Shown: positions 1 to 12,263 of the stretch, piece by piece
Numbering within the stretch: position 1 is the stretch's first letter
Layout: every line of letters starts with the position of its first letter
Assembly (NCBI RefSeq): GCF_037975245.1
Contig: NC_092567.1
Coordinates: 15,679,876 to 15,743,875, forward strand
Source of the DNA: Apostichopus japonicus
Taxonomy: Eukaryota > Echinodermata > Holothuroidea > Aspidochirotida > Stichopodidae
Direction: 5' to 3'
DNA length: 64,000 nt
The notes under the pieces: model-generated
What the model saw: only the letters and a program-made list of their open reading frames with translations
What the model was told of the DNA's origin: nothing
Database searches by the model: none
Made by a program: the position numbers and the translations under genes

Positions 1-1116
1 GGTATTCGTTGTCATTACAGTGTGCCATGTATTGTGATGGCTGAGTTTGCACCACGAAAATAAAGCTGTTTCCCCATACTTTTCGAAATGTTAAATCTTG
101 TTTCGAAATTGGAATATTTATCTTCTTAAAAACATCGTTTACTTTGTCTCATAAATTGTGGTTCAACCCACTAATTTCAACAGAAAAGGTCGATACCTTG
201 ATATCCTACAATGACGTTCAACAGCCCCGTTTTTTATAGTTATAGTTTAAGTTATAACTTCTTGGGATATGTTTCATTATTGCAAAAATTTCATGAATGA
301 GATAAATTATTTATTTGTAAACGCTAAAGAAACTTTACACAGTCAAGTTTTGACGGCGGCACAATGTATGTAAGTTCAGAAGCAAGTGTTAGATATTTTT
401 AATTCTACACATGGTTTGAAATACTCATTTAACAATAAACGCTAAAGATAATTACAAACAAACTATTAAAACTATTGGATTTATTATTTTGTTTATACAT
501 CCACTAGCAATTATTGATCGACCACAGTCATATTTTTGCTACCGGCTTTCACCGTTTGATCAACGCCACTGAGCATGATGCATTAGCGTCACAATTTGGT
601 ATTTTTGTGTAATATAGTATTGAATATCATACTTACCTTTAACTTTAATGAAAAATTTTCCTCTGGCGTTATGTTTGTAAGAACAGGAGAAATTCCTTTC
701 ACTATGTTGATTACCCTGCATTTCAACATTTAGAGACCATAACGTATCGTTGCAACTTCCCATTGAAATTCCGTCTATTGGCAGTTTTGGTACCGAGGTC
801 CTGAAAATATTCTTCGTATTTTCTTCCCAAGTAATGTGTGCAGTTGTCTTCTTTACTGGACAAACTAGACATACTAGTGTGTTAAGCTTTACGTGGCATT
901 CAATCTCATCTCCTGTAAACTCTGCAGTCGATGGACATATAATCAAATCTTGTAGAAAGGCTGGAAGTGCAAAAATAACATCTGATTGTAATTAAACGCA
1001 ATAAGTTGTTGTTCAGGATATGTAATTTGAAAATAAATAGTTAAATCCATACCTCTTTCAAATAGGAAAAGTAAGCCCAAGATGTTATACACAGTGGAGT
1101 ACCTGAAAGCTGCCAT
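1..1116 (-). CDS. Ig-domain receptor, 5' end only (runs off left edge)
   Basis: Two exons of a minus-strand gene are visible. The first (1116-1053) reads [20 protein letters not shown], a signal peptide ending in phase 1 at a GTATGG donor. The second (960-637, 108 codons, phase 1 at both ends) codes for one Ig-like domain starting near [14 protein letters not shown], with the B-strand run LVCLVC, a core Trp in HITW and the F-strand Cys in RNFSC. It ends at a GTAAGT donor, so the gene continues leftward beyond base 1. Frame and splice sites are intact. It is a close paralogue of the 5' end of the gene at 60.06 kb, which reaches a membrane helix and a pseudokinase; by analogy this gene may do the same, but the missing part cannot be seen. 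It is probably a cell-surface protein. Confidence 0.75.
637..960 (-). CDS. Exon: Ig-like domain (left-edge gene)
   Basis: A 324-nt exon with acceptor CACTTCCAG and donor GTAAGT, phase 1 on both sides. It belongs to the Ig subtype that keeps the F-strand Cys. It ends KFFIKVKG, parallel to KFLFKVKG in the paralogue. Confidence 0.75.
1053..1116 (-). CDS. Exon: signal peptide (left-edge gene)
   Basis: A 64-nt coding exon, phase 1 at its 3' end, codes for a short polar N-terminus and the hydrophobic core ILGLLFLF. The equivalent exon at 59994-60057 differs by only a few residues. Confidence 0.7.
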
Positions 1117-1339
1117 TACACCAATAAATGCTTAGAAACACATTTATTAAAATATCTACTAACTATCCGTGCCAATCACGCGAAAGGAAATACTCACAAA
1201 GACTGTGCTTATCATTTCACAGGCAACTACAATGAAGAAAGTGAATGTTATGTGATACCCGAGCGTAAACAAGTATCACTCGAACGATTGTTTCATTTTT
1301 GGGCGTGCTGCTTTATGTATGCAAGTTTTAATTGGTCGA

Positions 1340-3180
1340 AGATCACAAGCTCAAATTTGGCTACAGGCGAAGCCCTGGAACCATTGTAGTTGCTTATTTG
1401 TTGACCAAGTTTTTACCTCGATGTGAACCCGTCAGAGGTTTGTGAACTGTTGTTGTTCGGAAGTACAACTCTTTCACAGGCTTGGAACAGAGAAGACATC
1501 GTTATGCGATTGTCAAGTATTTGTCTAAGCCATTGACAATGCCTATACCGGGTGGCATGTACCTAATGTTATACGCAGTACGGTACCAGTGTGGTTTATG
1601 AAGCCATTTAAAATATGGAAGCATCCGCGCAATTTGCTATTCGGCCATCCGGCGACCCTTAAATGCTTGGTTCAATGTGTGTATTCTATTGTAATCGACT
1701 CTCGCCTGCAATTATAGCGATTGTATTACTTTGGGACACCCATTGTTTTGCAATTGAAACATTGATCTATCCTGCAACGCTAAATACATTAACTTTCATT
1801 AAGAGTTCTTGTTGGACTAAGTGTTTGAAAATAAAACAAAATGTTGTCGTTTGTGAGAATATCCTCGGACACACGAAATTTTATGTTGTTCTCTGACACA
1901 CAACGCTATTTATTGGTCAAAAAGAATTGATTTGGGGCAAACGGTTTAGAATTGTAACCTACTAAGCAATGTCCTGCGGAAAATAATATCTTTCATGGTT
2001 ATGCTGACTAAAACAACGGTACTGTGTTGTGGGGATTAACGTACTGCACTATAATACACATGATCACTTTGAAATGCATAATTGTACTTATGTTTCCTAT
2101 GTTTATAACCACTCGCACGATATTATTCAAATTTGGTAGAATTTTGTCACATGACATGACCTTGAAGAACTTCCAGAGTGACTGCTGAGGTGTCAATGAC
2201 CCAATGATCTGAGAGTTCAATGACCCAATGATGCAAATAGTGATGTTTTGCTATGAAAAGAAGACAGACTTGAATAGATATGCAACTTTCTTATGTTCAG
2301 TACTATCAAAGTACATAGTACAATTGACGCCTTTGTGCAAAACGCAAAGGGTAACCGGACAACATGAAATATCAGCAGTACACAAAGTGATCAATTTAAG
2401 TCTCATGTGTTCGGCAAGATAAGCTGGCAATTGTATCTTCTTTGTAGTTTCTTTAATATACGAACTGTTTTGTACATGATTTGTATATTTCCTTTTTGTT
2501 CAGTTTTATTTGATTATTTGAGAGACGAGAGAGGGGGATGGGGAAGGGAAGGTTTTCATCCAGGCAATATGATGACTGATTAATAGTCAGAGCAGTCATA
2601 ATTGGTATGATAAATCCTTATATATTGCATGGATTTGATACGTAACCTCTACTATCAACTTGTTGTTTCTTTTGTAATGACAGCCTTATTTAAGTCTTAT
2701 AAATAAAGTGACTGTTTTGTAATTTAAGGCTGAGAAATAAATAGTCAAATACACAGTCCACATAAGTCACATGATATCGCTGTAACTGACTGTGCAGTTT
2801 GCATCTCTATAAAGTTGTAATGCCACAGAAGTAGACAAAAATAAAAAAGGGCTTCAGATTATATTATACATCAAGTTCCTGTAGGATTATATAACGTATC
2901 GTTTGCACTTTTCATTAACTAACAATTTAGTAAAAATAGTTATCAGTCAATGTACGTGGACTAACATTGTCCTCTCAACAATTGCTCTTGTCAACCAAAG
3001 TAGGGATTATTATATTTCCTTGTTTCGATTCAAACACTCTAATTCTCAAAAAGTGCTTCTATCTTCAGTTACATTAGCTCATTAGCTTTTATAGCATCTC
3101 ATGCAAAATCTAAAGTGCCCAATCTGCCAATCTAGATTGTAGGACTACATTGTTCTTAGATATCTCTAAAAGTTTGTAGT
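1340..3180. other. Copy-specific insertion, no gene seen
   Basis: This stretch has no counterpart in the right-hand duplicate, whose sequence passes from the promoter-side flank (to about 60270) to the equivalent of base 3180 within about 150 bases. It holds only short chance open frames and a purine-rich patch near 2521-2550. It may be a decayed mobile element or sequence deleted from the other copy; no terminal repeats were recognised. Confidence 0.5.
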
Positions 3181-5991
3181 TGAAGGTAGTTTCATGTATA
3201 ACAATAGACACACAGAACAATGTTTCTTCCTGATAAGGTGGGGGTTCCTGTACATATTTTGTACTTAATCTCCATTTTGTATTATTCAGATGTGTTTGGT
3301 ACAATTAAACTTGTCAATAATCTGAAAAAAACGTCTAAATATTGATTTTAATTCATCAAAATGATGCTATTACTCTAAACTAATAATTGTCAACATTTTT
3401 ATGAAACTTCCTCGTGTTCAAACCAACCAATCCTCCCGTCTCCTCCCCTAAAGAGGAGTAAAAGGAAATCGATGATATATTAGTTTTATAGTAAGGAAAC
3501 CGTATCGTCACAATTCGGAATGACCGATGAAGCATTACACAACCATGTACTCGCGCAGATATATTAATGTTCGATGAATTATCTTTTGGGATACATTGAT
3601 ATTTTATGCAAGTAATCTGGGGTACCACAGTAGTGTGGTATTTGACCTAAAGTTAATAATTACATTGGATACCACATTTTAAGAGGATTATGTCACTCTC
3701 AGGTTCACATCATGAAATGTATCGATGTACCTTGATTGGAGTCAATACGCTGTTAATCAGGGGTTATAGGGTAGGCGCAGGGAAATATATTGGTCAAGCT
3801 AGCAAAATACAATTAACATAGCAAATTGGGATACATGCAACTAACAAATGAGTTTTCTGAATAGCAAATAACATGCCATGTTGAATGAGGGCTGGATTGT
3901 AGTTAGAATGGAATGTGGGGAGTAACTTATGTAGTGAGTAAAAAGAATATGTAAATGTTCAAGAGTCAGTGGGACAATTTGGGTGCAGAGTAGATAAAGT
4001 CATCGACGTGTCCTACTTAAGTAAATACACACTGACGTAGGCAGAATTATTCTAAAGAGAGTAAATATAATTTAAAACTGAATTATTAGAAGCAAAATCA
4101 AAATGATGGCAGCGGCGTTACTAGGTCGGTGTCGCCATTGATAACCGTGAAAAGTACCGAAAAATTAACCAGCAATTCCCCGAAACCGGCAGTTGGAGCA
4201 GCCATTATTTATACTTAACGTGGAATCAGTAAACCTTAAGTGCCCATTGCTTATTCATCTAGATATACAAATTGGCCATTCTATGTTGATCCGTCGGGCC
4301 CACTAGAAACAGCAATCATACGGCCAGCCCAGTAATGACCAACGCCCCTAAATATGTTTAAGGCCGCTTGAAATCATCAAATCGGCTATAAAATTGGCAG
4401 TCTGGAAAACTAAAATATTAAATTGATAGTAAGTGTAGCAGAAGGTGAGGGGTGTTTGTAGGTAAGGGCAAGGGGTGTTTGGCAGGTTTACCAAACCAAC
4501 TTCCGATGAAGATAACGAAGTACAATTATACCTATACATGCCATGTCATTGATGTGTATTATCCCCATATGTAAGTGATGCAGTATTTGTTTAATTTGAT
4601 CTCATTTAGTGATTGCGGTATATCGGGGGTAGACAAATTGAGCTTCAAAACAATTCATTTCCCCCCGTGGGTCCGCTAGGTTTTGTGCACCGATCGCTCA
4701 TGCAGTATATTGAGCAGTGTTAAAGTGCAACACATAGTTTATTACAGTATGCTATTGTTGTAAATTCTTTCCCATATAGCTGTACATTCGGTGCATTGGC
4801 AGACGTCAACGTATTTGTGCCTTGTAAATTGTACAAGCCGTCATTCCTCAGTAAAGTATGATACGCCACGGTGTTGTGAACACCAATATATCACAGTTTA
4901 CCCATTGACCTTCGTACCGGGTTTGTTTGTGTTAGGTTATATGCATGTATATCACGTCTACCGTTAATTGTAGAGTACGTATCTTTGTTTAAACTGAAAC
5001 AAGTACAGTGAGCTCAACGTTGTACATTGGAAGAAACATCCATACGATATTTCGGTACGTTTAAACTTTATTTACTGCTTCAGGGAGTAATTGATCTAAA
5101 CGAAGTTAAGCTATATTGAAAAATATTGTTTCTGTTAAGGTTATTAAGCGTATAACTTATACTTTAAAGAAATCATTCTTTTTGAAAAATAATGAACAGC
5201 ATAATGAAGTATAGACACACAAAGTGTACAAAATTAACACTGTTTACGGTTGATCAGTAGGCCTCGTGAATTCAAGTACACACTGAATTTGTGGTTACAT
5301 AGACCTATGTAACCTGCAGAACGAAACCAGTACATTAAGATTAAAAGTGATATTCTTGTGGAAGACAATGTAAAACTTGTGCATCTTTGAGAAAATTATT
5401 CCAAATAAGTATTTTAGTTGAAACCTCATTTTAAGTATTGGCACAAACTCGAGAAGCCATCGATGGTTGAATTTAAACAGCTGGGTTTTGATTTCTAAAC
5501 GTCTTCTATCTACTGATAAATGATTGAAATATTATTAAGAAAAAATAAAGACGTTTTAAACTTTATTGCCCTGTAAGTGACAACGTTCAATTTGCTGTTG
5601 CCAAATGAATTCACAAAATAACAATAAATTTCACACATCTAACATATTTAGCATACAACATGCTACCCTGGAGACATCCTTCAACATATTTTGCTATGTC
5701 ATCAGTTCTAGCCATCAGAAGATCCTATATTAGATTCATTATCGTCTTGTAGGTGCTGATGAGCTAAATTTAGGTCAACCGGTGACAATAGTTTAACCTC
5801 GATGTCAATGTAGCTGTAAGTTAATTCAAGCCATTGGTTTCTTAACCATGGTTATATAGAACAGCATCGAACATCTTGTACGATTTTAAATTTAAATTTT
5901 ATAAGGAATTCTTAAGAAAACAGCGTTTCTTTCCTCAGAAAAATGAAACAAGTTAATCCATATTGCGATATATGAAGCCCGATAGTTCATC

Positions 5992-6058
5992 ATGACGTCA
6001 AATTATCTTTTGGGAGTTGCATTTTTCATTGCAACTGCTTTACCGACTAGCTATTCAG
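5992..6058 (+). CDS. Exon: signal peptide
   Basis: The ATG at 5992 opens MTSNYLLGVAFFIATALPTS, a textbook signal peptide, followed by donor GTAAGT after the first base of the next codon. This is the first in-frame Met ahead of a usable donor, which is why the start was placed here. Confidence 0.75.
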
Positions 6059-9004
6059 GTAAGTATTGAATTATTTGCTTTATCTTAACCGTAACTATAT
6101 GACACATTAGTTTATCTTAAAATAAAGGATGTTACTATACGACAGTAAAAGATCATCTTACTCACTTTAGAGTATAAATCTTTATATGATACTGGTTTTT
6201 AAATATAATAATGATGCTTATTAAGAATGACATTAAAATTTCTATAAATGGTCTTTTTAACAAAGCGTCGTCACTTAGATGTCCAGAAGAACTGTTTATT
6301 GAAGAAGGGAGCATCCACGTAGTCAACTGTTCACTCACCACGTCTACACTTACAGAGCTATACTGGTTCGTAGGAAATAGTACGAGCTCATTACCCATCG
6401 CGCAATTGGTATCTGGTGTCCAACACGTTTGGCCAGTGCAACACTACGATATCAGCGACGATGGTTCACTTATCATCAAGAGCGTTGGTCGTAATCAGAC
6501 AGGTCCTTACACCATCTTGCACTTCATGGAAGATGACGAGAAGGAACATGACACCGTGTATATAAATCTTATAGGTAATGATCATGTTATACAAGTAAAT
6601 ATGAAAGTCAGATCAATTTGATAAGATAAGATCTAGAAAACTGTTAGAATCAAACATCGAACATATTACATACCCGCTTACAATCATTTATCGAATAATC
6701 ATTCGAAAGTGACTGTTTTCCCATTACCTCTTGTTTGAAATTATTAGTGGCGATTCTTTTACTGACATGAATCAATGTAGTTGTTCCTCTGGCTTTGTAA
6801 ATACTCTACTTTCTGAAATTCAGCGAGCGGGTAGGATAATGAATCTTGTATATCACAAGATGCTTGTTTAATCTTCCTTATTCGATTTTGTTTTATTCCA
6901 TTAGAAGAGCCGTGTCCAATGATAGACCAGTGTACCTCATGTGAAGATTGTCTAATACAAGCCACTGAAGATCTAATATTTCTCACGTGCACTATCACCA
7001 GTCCAACCACAGAGAAAATATCACCAATCTGGACTTACAATAATGGAAGTATAATTCAAGGTCGAATACACGAAGAACGACTGTCGGATAATTCGTGGAA
7101 TGTCAGTGTCAGTTTGCACATTCAAAGCTTGAAATGTGGATTGACAGTTTTGCTATGCTCCAGTTCCATAAGAGGACATGATAAAACAGTAAGGGATGCT
7201 AGAGTAAATGTAACGTTTGGTGAGTGGTTTTTGTTGTATTGTTAGAATTTAGGTTATTATGTATAACCATTACTCAGACCCATTTATTTTATGTCATGTA
7301 ATGTTATGGTCAAACCTGATATTCTTACTTTCAGTGAAGTCAAAAACAGGAAGTGTCAAACTATGTCAAAGAGACATTCCAAACGGAATTTATTTGATTA
7401 CCAACACATATACGCGTTTAGTCAATTTCGACAAAAATAACTGGGATACTTTTTCGAACTATAATCTCGTGTCTAACCTATAGTTAATGCTGCCCTACAT
7501 AATGATGAACCTGATATGAAAGTTTACTTTTAGATTGAACATAATTTGTGCATGAAAAATCAGCTCAAAGCACCGTATTGCGTTCGTAACGTACATACAT
7601 GAGCACAGAGTTTAATTAGATGTAATAAGCAAGAAAGTGTCATAACGCATTCTGAATTAAGTTGTGTTAAGATTTCAGGTGTTTTGCAGTTTCATTAATT
7701 AGATGTGTAATTGGTCCAAGTTACGGGACAGCTAAAAAATCATCATTAAAATAATATCTTTCTTGTTTCAAATTTTCATTTAGATTTGTTTATATGTTTG
7801 TCTTTCTGTCACTGTCATTTACATTATATTTACTTATGAACCTATGCGTATGTTTTTTTCATTTCATATTAATAGTGTCATGTGATGATTTACAAATACC
7901 TGATGATGGAAATGATCCGATTCTCATTGTGACGTGCGTCATTGCAATCGTGATAATTCTTACTACGACTGTACTTATTGCACTGTATTGCGGTAAGTTA
8001 CTTTCTATTTAACAGTTTTACCATTCTATCAGAAAAAGAGAAAGAAAAATCGCAATGCTCACATTGCACAGAAAATAGATAAGCCAAAAAATATTAAGTG
8101 CAACAGGAGATGTATCTACATAAAGGCCCATGTTGCAGTTTACATTTATTCACATGTTGTATAATATCTTCCCGATCCCCTCTGGTAGGTCTACATGCAA
8201 AGTTGGTCGATAATTATAACAGTTCACTTTCTTACATTGTGCACATATTTTGTCATACAAAGGTTAGGGCATGTAGCACTAATACGTTGAAGATAAATGT
8301 TTTACAGGAGGTAATTACAAAATGCGAAGGCATCAAGTCATGAAATTCATGAAAGCATAATTCCTCCCAACAAGAAATAACTTTGGTAATAATAATTTTG
8401 GTAATGCTGTCGTTGGTTCAAGTTCATTTGCACAGTTTTCAAGTATACATACATTTCGTGGATAATGATTGATAAATCCAAGTATAAGAGACCTATTGTA
8501 ACGTTTACATTGCAGTAGATATCCACAGATTTAAGAATTGTGTATAGCCTCAGGTTTGCCCGATTGGTCATTGAATTTCAAAGCATGTTGTTACCTGCTA
8601 ACTTGCAATTTATGTAGTCAACCTTTCATCAAAAGATATGGTAGCTTTAACATATTGTTCTAATACACCTTTTGAAAAACCAAAAAATCAAGTGATCAAG
8701 TGATCAATGACAAACGTCACAATGAGACGCTTGAAGAATGGCAGCAATGAGTGATACACGAGTAACGAGAAAAAGCCGATCCAACAAGATCCTAAGAATA
8801 AGACCTTTAAAAGTGATCGAGATATTAACCAAATGGTAACAATCCTTAGCCTGCAATTGATGTGCTTGAAAGGAGGCTTAATGCGTTCAAAATGTTAAGA
8901 TATTAAATTACGTAAGATTGACAGTTTTTGTGATAAAAAGTACACCATTTCGATTTTTGATACTTTTGACTAATATGTGGCCAAAGATTACCTGAATTCT
9001 TTAT

Positions 9005-9043
<39 letters not shown>

Positions 9044-10192
9044 TTATTCTTGTCCATTTATTGATATCAACGAAGACTGTGTGATATGTTGTGAGTTCCT
9101 ATTTAATTTATCGAATTTCAAACAGGTCGCAGTTGCAATAGAAAGACGAAGAATGAAGATGAAGATGGAAAGGAAGATGAAGATGTAAGTTTGCTGAAAG
9201 CAAAGCTTTTCATTCATGTTTTAATTACAGCAATTACATTTAAGTTTTTCTAATTTGCATGTAAGCTCCAAGATTTTCATCACTGTGCAAGTAGCTTATT
9301 AGTTACACTATGGATGATACAAAATGAGCGATAGTAGCAGTTGTTACTCGTCGTTTGCATGTATCAATGTACAATACTATGATTGAAGCAAATGCTAGAA
9401 CAGAGGAAAATATCTCCACAATACAGATATCGCAAATAATTTACATTCGTGAGAGGAAAAAAATGTTAGAAAACTACTAATAAATACTGCAAACTGTTAA
9501 AATTGTTTCATAATCGACGGTGGTGACTACGATGTTCTGTTATGTCGATCTGTCTTTCACATTGAGTACGTTTGTTATTAATCTCACCTTTTTTGCAGCT
9601 TAAAGAAATCGAACCCTTGATCGACCGGTTCTTGAAGACACAGTTACAAATTGTAACTCCTAAAGGAGAACGGAAAGAGATGTCCGCTGCATCTTTCTTC
9701 AATTCTGATGTCGAATGGAAGAACACGAAGCGTATAATTTTTTTAGGGGATATTTTAACTGAAGAAACGCCGATTGTTAAACAGGCAAACTCGATGTGCT
9801 CTAAGGAGAACTACGATGAAACCCTTTTTATTGTTGATTTAAAGGAACTTAATTTTAAAGCAGATTTTGCTAAAGAAATTCATAAACAATTACCTCCAAA
9901 CAGCAAGTATTCTCTAGGTGAAGTAAATGACTTGTTATCGAGCAAGTGTTGGTTGATATTAGATGGTGGTGGTAAACCGTTGGAGCTACCGAAGCCTCCT
10001 GATTTGGAAGAAGATGTCGATGTAGATAAACTCACAACATTTGATATGTTATGTAAAAATGAGAATGATTTGCTAAGAGTTTGGGTTACTTCTTTACCTT
10101 CAGATCCTAGTAATTATTTCAAAGCTTATACGAAAATATATTTTCCGAAATCTAATGAAAATGAAACACAGAGCTCAATAACAAATCTTTGA
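5992..10192 (+). CDS. Ig-Ig-TM receptor with degenerate NACHT-like tail
   Basis: Six exons close in frame to 1461 nt (486 residues): 5992-6058 signal peptide; 6266-6574 Ig domain 1; 6905-7219 Ig domain 2; 7876-7992 membrane helix; 9126-9184 acidic linker; 9599-10192 NACHT-like tail and stop. The first four junctions are phase 1 and the last is phase 0. The protein should be a type I single-pass membrane receptor. The tail aligns with the NACHT exon at 31.5-30.1 kb, for example KQLPPNSKYS with KQLPEDCKIE and RVWVTSLP with RIWLTSRP. However, the Walker A position reads GDILTEET instead of GDIGCGKT, so the P-loop glycines and Lys are gone. The Walker B-like run LILDGG remains. Translation stops soon after the sensor-like motif, so the second half of NACHT and the winged helix are missing. 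Nucleotide hydrolysis is therefore unlikely; a decoy or regulatory partner of the intact NACHT receptor is possible. Family placement is firm, function is inferred. Confidence 0.8.
6266..6574 (+). CDS. Exon: Ig domain 1 (A/B-strand Cys subtype)
   Basis: A 309-nt phase 1-1 exon begins SSLRCPEELFIEEG and contains VVNCSL, the core Trp in YWFVG, and YDISDDGSLIIK. The place where an Ig F-strand would read D-x-G-x-Y-x-C is TGPYTILHF, with no Cys. The same subtype is used four times in the minus-strand gene at 42-37 kb. Confidence 0.8.
6905..7219 (+). CDS. Exon: Ig domain 2 (F-strand Cys subtype)
   Basis: A 315-nt phase 1-1 exon with B-strand FLTC, core Trp in PIWTY, and F-strand VLLCSS. Its Cys-rich start (CPMIDQCTSCEDC) and the late SWNVSV run resemble the single Ig domain of the genes at 1 kb and 60 kb. 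Donor is GTGAGT. Confidence 0.8.
7335..7483 (+). CDS. Possible alternative last exon giving a secreted form
   Basis: A good acceptor (attcttactttcag, ending at 7334) opens a phase-1-compatible frame of about 49 codons ending in TAG at 7483. It starts VKSKTGSVKLCQRDIPNGIY. If joined to Ig domain 2 it would end the protein before the membrane helix. No poly(A) signal was found close by and the peptide is not recognised, so it may be intronic chance. Confidence 0.25.
7876..7992 (+). CDS. Exon: transmembrane helix
   Basis: A 117-nt phase 1-1 exon codes for a short acidic stalk (DDLQIPDDGNDP) and a hydrophobic helix of about 22 residues, ILIVTCVIAIVIILTTTVLI. Acceptor is ttaatag and donor GTAAGT. 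Confidence 0.8.
9008..9041. repeat. (TA)n microsatellite
   Basis: An uninterrupted TA dinucleotide run in the intron between the membrane exon and the linker exon. Confidence 0.95.
9126..9184 (+). CDS. Exon: acidic cytoplasmic linker
   Basis: A 59-nt exon (phase 1 in, phase 0 out) codes for a basic stop-transfer start, RSCNRKTK, followed by an acidic run NEDEDGKEDED. It stands where the other NACHT receptor has its micro-exon array and shares no residues with that repeat. Confidence 0.65.
9599..10192 (+). CDS. Exon: truncated NACHT-like domain, P-loop lost
   Basis: Acceptor ttttttgcag, phase 0, 197 codons and a TGA. The order matches the start of a NACHT module: pre-P-loop run, degenerate P-loop (GDILTEET), FIVDLKELNF, LILDGG, and RVWVTSLPSDP. 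No frameshift or internal stop is present, so the loss is by substitution and early termination rather than wholesale decay. Confidence 0.8.
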   Translation, partial: LKEIEPLIDRFLKTQLQIVTPKGERKEMSAASFFNSDVEWKNTKRIIFLGDILTEETPIVKQANSMCSKENYDETLFIVDLKELNFKADFAKEIHKQLPPNSKYSLGEVNDLLSSKCWLILDGGGKPLELPKPPDLEEDVDVDKLTTFDMLCKNENDLLRVWVTSLPSDPSNYFKAYTKIYFPKSNENETQSSITNL

Positions 10193-10577
10193 ATGGAATG
10201 AAAATATGAGAAACAAAACACTCTCCTGTTATAATGGGAACGTACAAAGGATATAGTAGCTAACGTTACAGATCATATCCTCATTACGTTTGAATTATAT
10301 TTGACATAGACAATTAACTGCCAGATTGTTGCAATGATCAACCAAGGTCGGAATCTGTGTTTGTCTCCTACATTTTTTTTTATTTGTAAATCATGGAAGT
10401 TATATGTTTTTTTTTGTCTTCAAATTATAGCAATCGGGAACATAATGTAAAAATCATCGATTCTTCATATTAGTAGAAATGATATAAAAACTTATTCTGA
10501 TTTAGTTTATAAAAGTATAAAGATTCCGGCCTTGCTATCAATTAATTGTTCATTGCATATTACTTGGATTATAATCG

Positions 10578-10583
10578 AATAAA
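10578..10583 (+). terminator. Candidate poly(A) signal
   Basis: An AATAAA hexamer about 390 bases past the stop of the Ig/NACHT-like gene, in AT-rich DNA. Assignment is by position only. Confidence 0.4.
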
Positions 10584-10589
10584 AAGCTT

Positions 10590-12160
10590 TTTCGTGAACT
10601 TAATGTTAGAAATGAATTAACTGCTTAGAAATTTAGTGTAGTACCTATGCAATTTGCTATCGAAAATGACCTTGTATGCATACATCATATGTCCTGAAAT
10701 TTATAGCGATATTCCGTATCAATTTGCGCTCCTTAGTACCATAGCTTTAGGCTGTTCGTTTAAAACATGCCGACGGCCTTAAATCTGCAAAGGTCTATTA
10801 CAGCTGGATTCCTTAACGTAATATAATAATTTCGACACGATCAATCATGATGTGTCCTACATATTCTCGACGTGAAGGTTTATTGAATTCACATGACTAA
10901 ATTTGAAATCATCAAATTGAATTCGTCTTTTGGCATGCAGTATTTGCAATATTCTGTTAACTATATCAAACTGATCGTTTGGGTCTATATAGTTGTCCTG
11001 TGGACAAAAGAAAGATAGGGAGAGGCGAGTAGGCCTACAGTGTACACGTATCACAAGTTGCATATGACGACATGATGGGTTATTTTCTTTTCACTTTATG
11101 AATCAATACCGTAAATAAAATTAGCCTGGGGAGGCAAGTTTCCTATTATATTTTGTCTTGACATGGAATCATGGTATCAATGTAAATGTCCTTCCTTTTA
11201 GCAAACATCCATTTCTTCCGAATCTGATTCGAATATGATATGATTGATTGGATTTGACGCAGCAAATTTGCGTGTGCAGCACAACGCCTTACGTCATTTA
11301 AACACTTTGGTTCCCACTGAGTGAAGGAACTAGGTTACTGTTATGTTATCTCAAATGATTGGCATATTCTCTTAACACAGACGTCGCTCTGATAAAAAAT
11401 TAAATTCATGATAACTGAAAGTTTCCTGGCGGTTTACTGATGTATATACATTATAACAGTTACATAGCTCTTTTGTTGTTACGAATCTAAGACTCCAAGC
11501 TCTTTTCAAGAAGCTTTAGATAGGAAAGGGACCTTTTCATACCTCTCACGAGAATCAAATCATCCTGGGTATTATTAAACTAGAAATGCTAAGACACTGA
11601 CTTATACTAATCGATTTGACTTTGAATATAAAGTTACCTCATTGAGGACAATGACTATCAGAAGACGTAATAACATAGAATCGTTTATCAATATCGTTAC
11701 GCCATTCACTAGCGGGACAGGGAACGTTTGGCTTAAACCTAGATCAACACTTGTATTGATGCACCTACACCCCTAATTTAACCGAGAATATTACACAGTG
11801 TCCACCTGAATACTGAACGTATATCACAGAGCACCCTCTATCAGACATCTTATCTGAACCACCAGCCTTTACCTTTCGACGAGCGAAAAATGTAAGCGAC
11901 TCTTGCATCAGAACGGGTCCCCTTTCAAAAACAGTCCGACACAGCAACGAACCCTGCCACTAAGTACTCTTGCAGGAACCAGTCAAACACACTACTTGTC
12001 CTGTGACACCTTTTTTTTGCAATCATACTAAAGTTTGTACCATTCGGCTACCGATGGGCACTTTACGTACATTCTGGCTGAACATGCATAGGTGTATAGT
12101 ATACCTACGATATACTAGCATGTTGGTAAGTGCTTATTATCAAGTCACAATGTAACATTT
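10590..12160. other. Intergenic, nothing recognised
   Basis: Only short open frames without homology or splice context were seen on either strand. No repeats with clear boundaries were recognised. Confidence 0.5.
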
Positions 12161-12263
12161 TCCATTCGTTGTGTGTTTTGATTGTGGTCTAATTATATTT
12201 AAATGGTATACTTGATATGTCAAGTGGTGTTTTCTACATGTGTAATGGTTTGCATGCCTTTAC

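Larger units (their letters stand above)
1..5295. repeat. Segmental duplication, left copy
   Basis: This segment aligns in the same orientation with about 58529 to the right edge of the window. Both begin near a shared run ending in tgtgatggctga and both pass the shared run acacactgaatttgtgg (5278-5294 here, 63984-64000 there). The copy holds the signal and Ig exons of the left-edge gene and about 4 kb of its upstream flank. The copies differ by many substitutions and by large indels. About 1.8 kb (roughly 1340-3180) is present only here, while a hairpin element and about 1.1 kb of repeat-rich DNA are present only in the other copy. The left boundary may lie outside the window. Confidence 0.85.
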
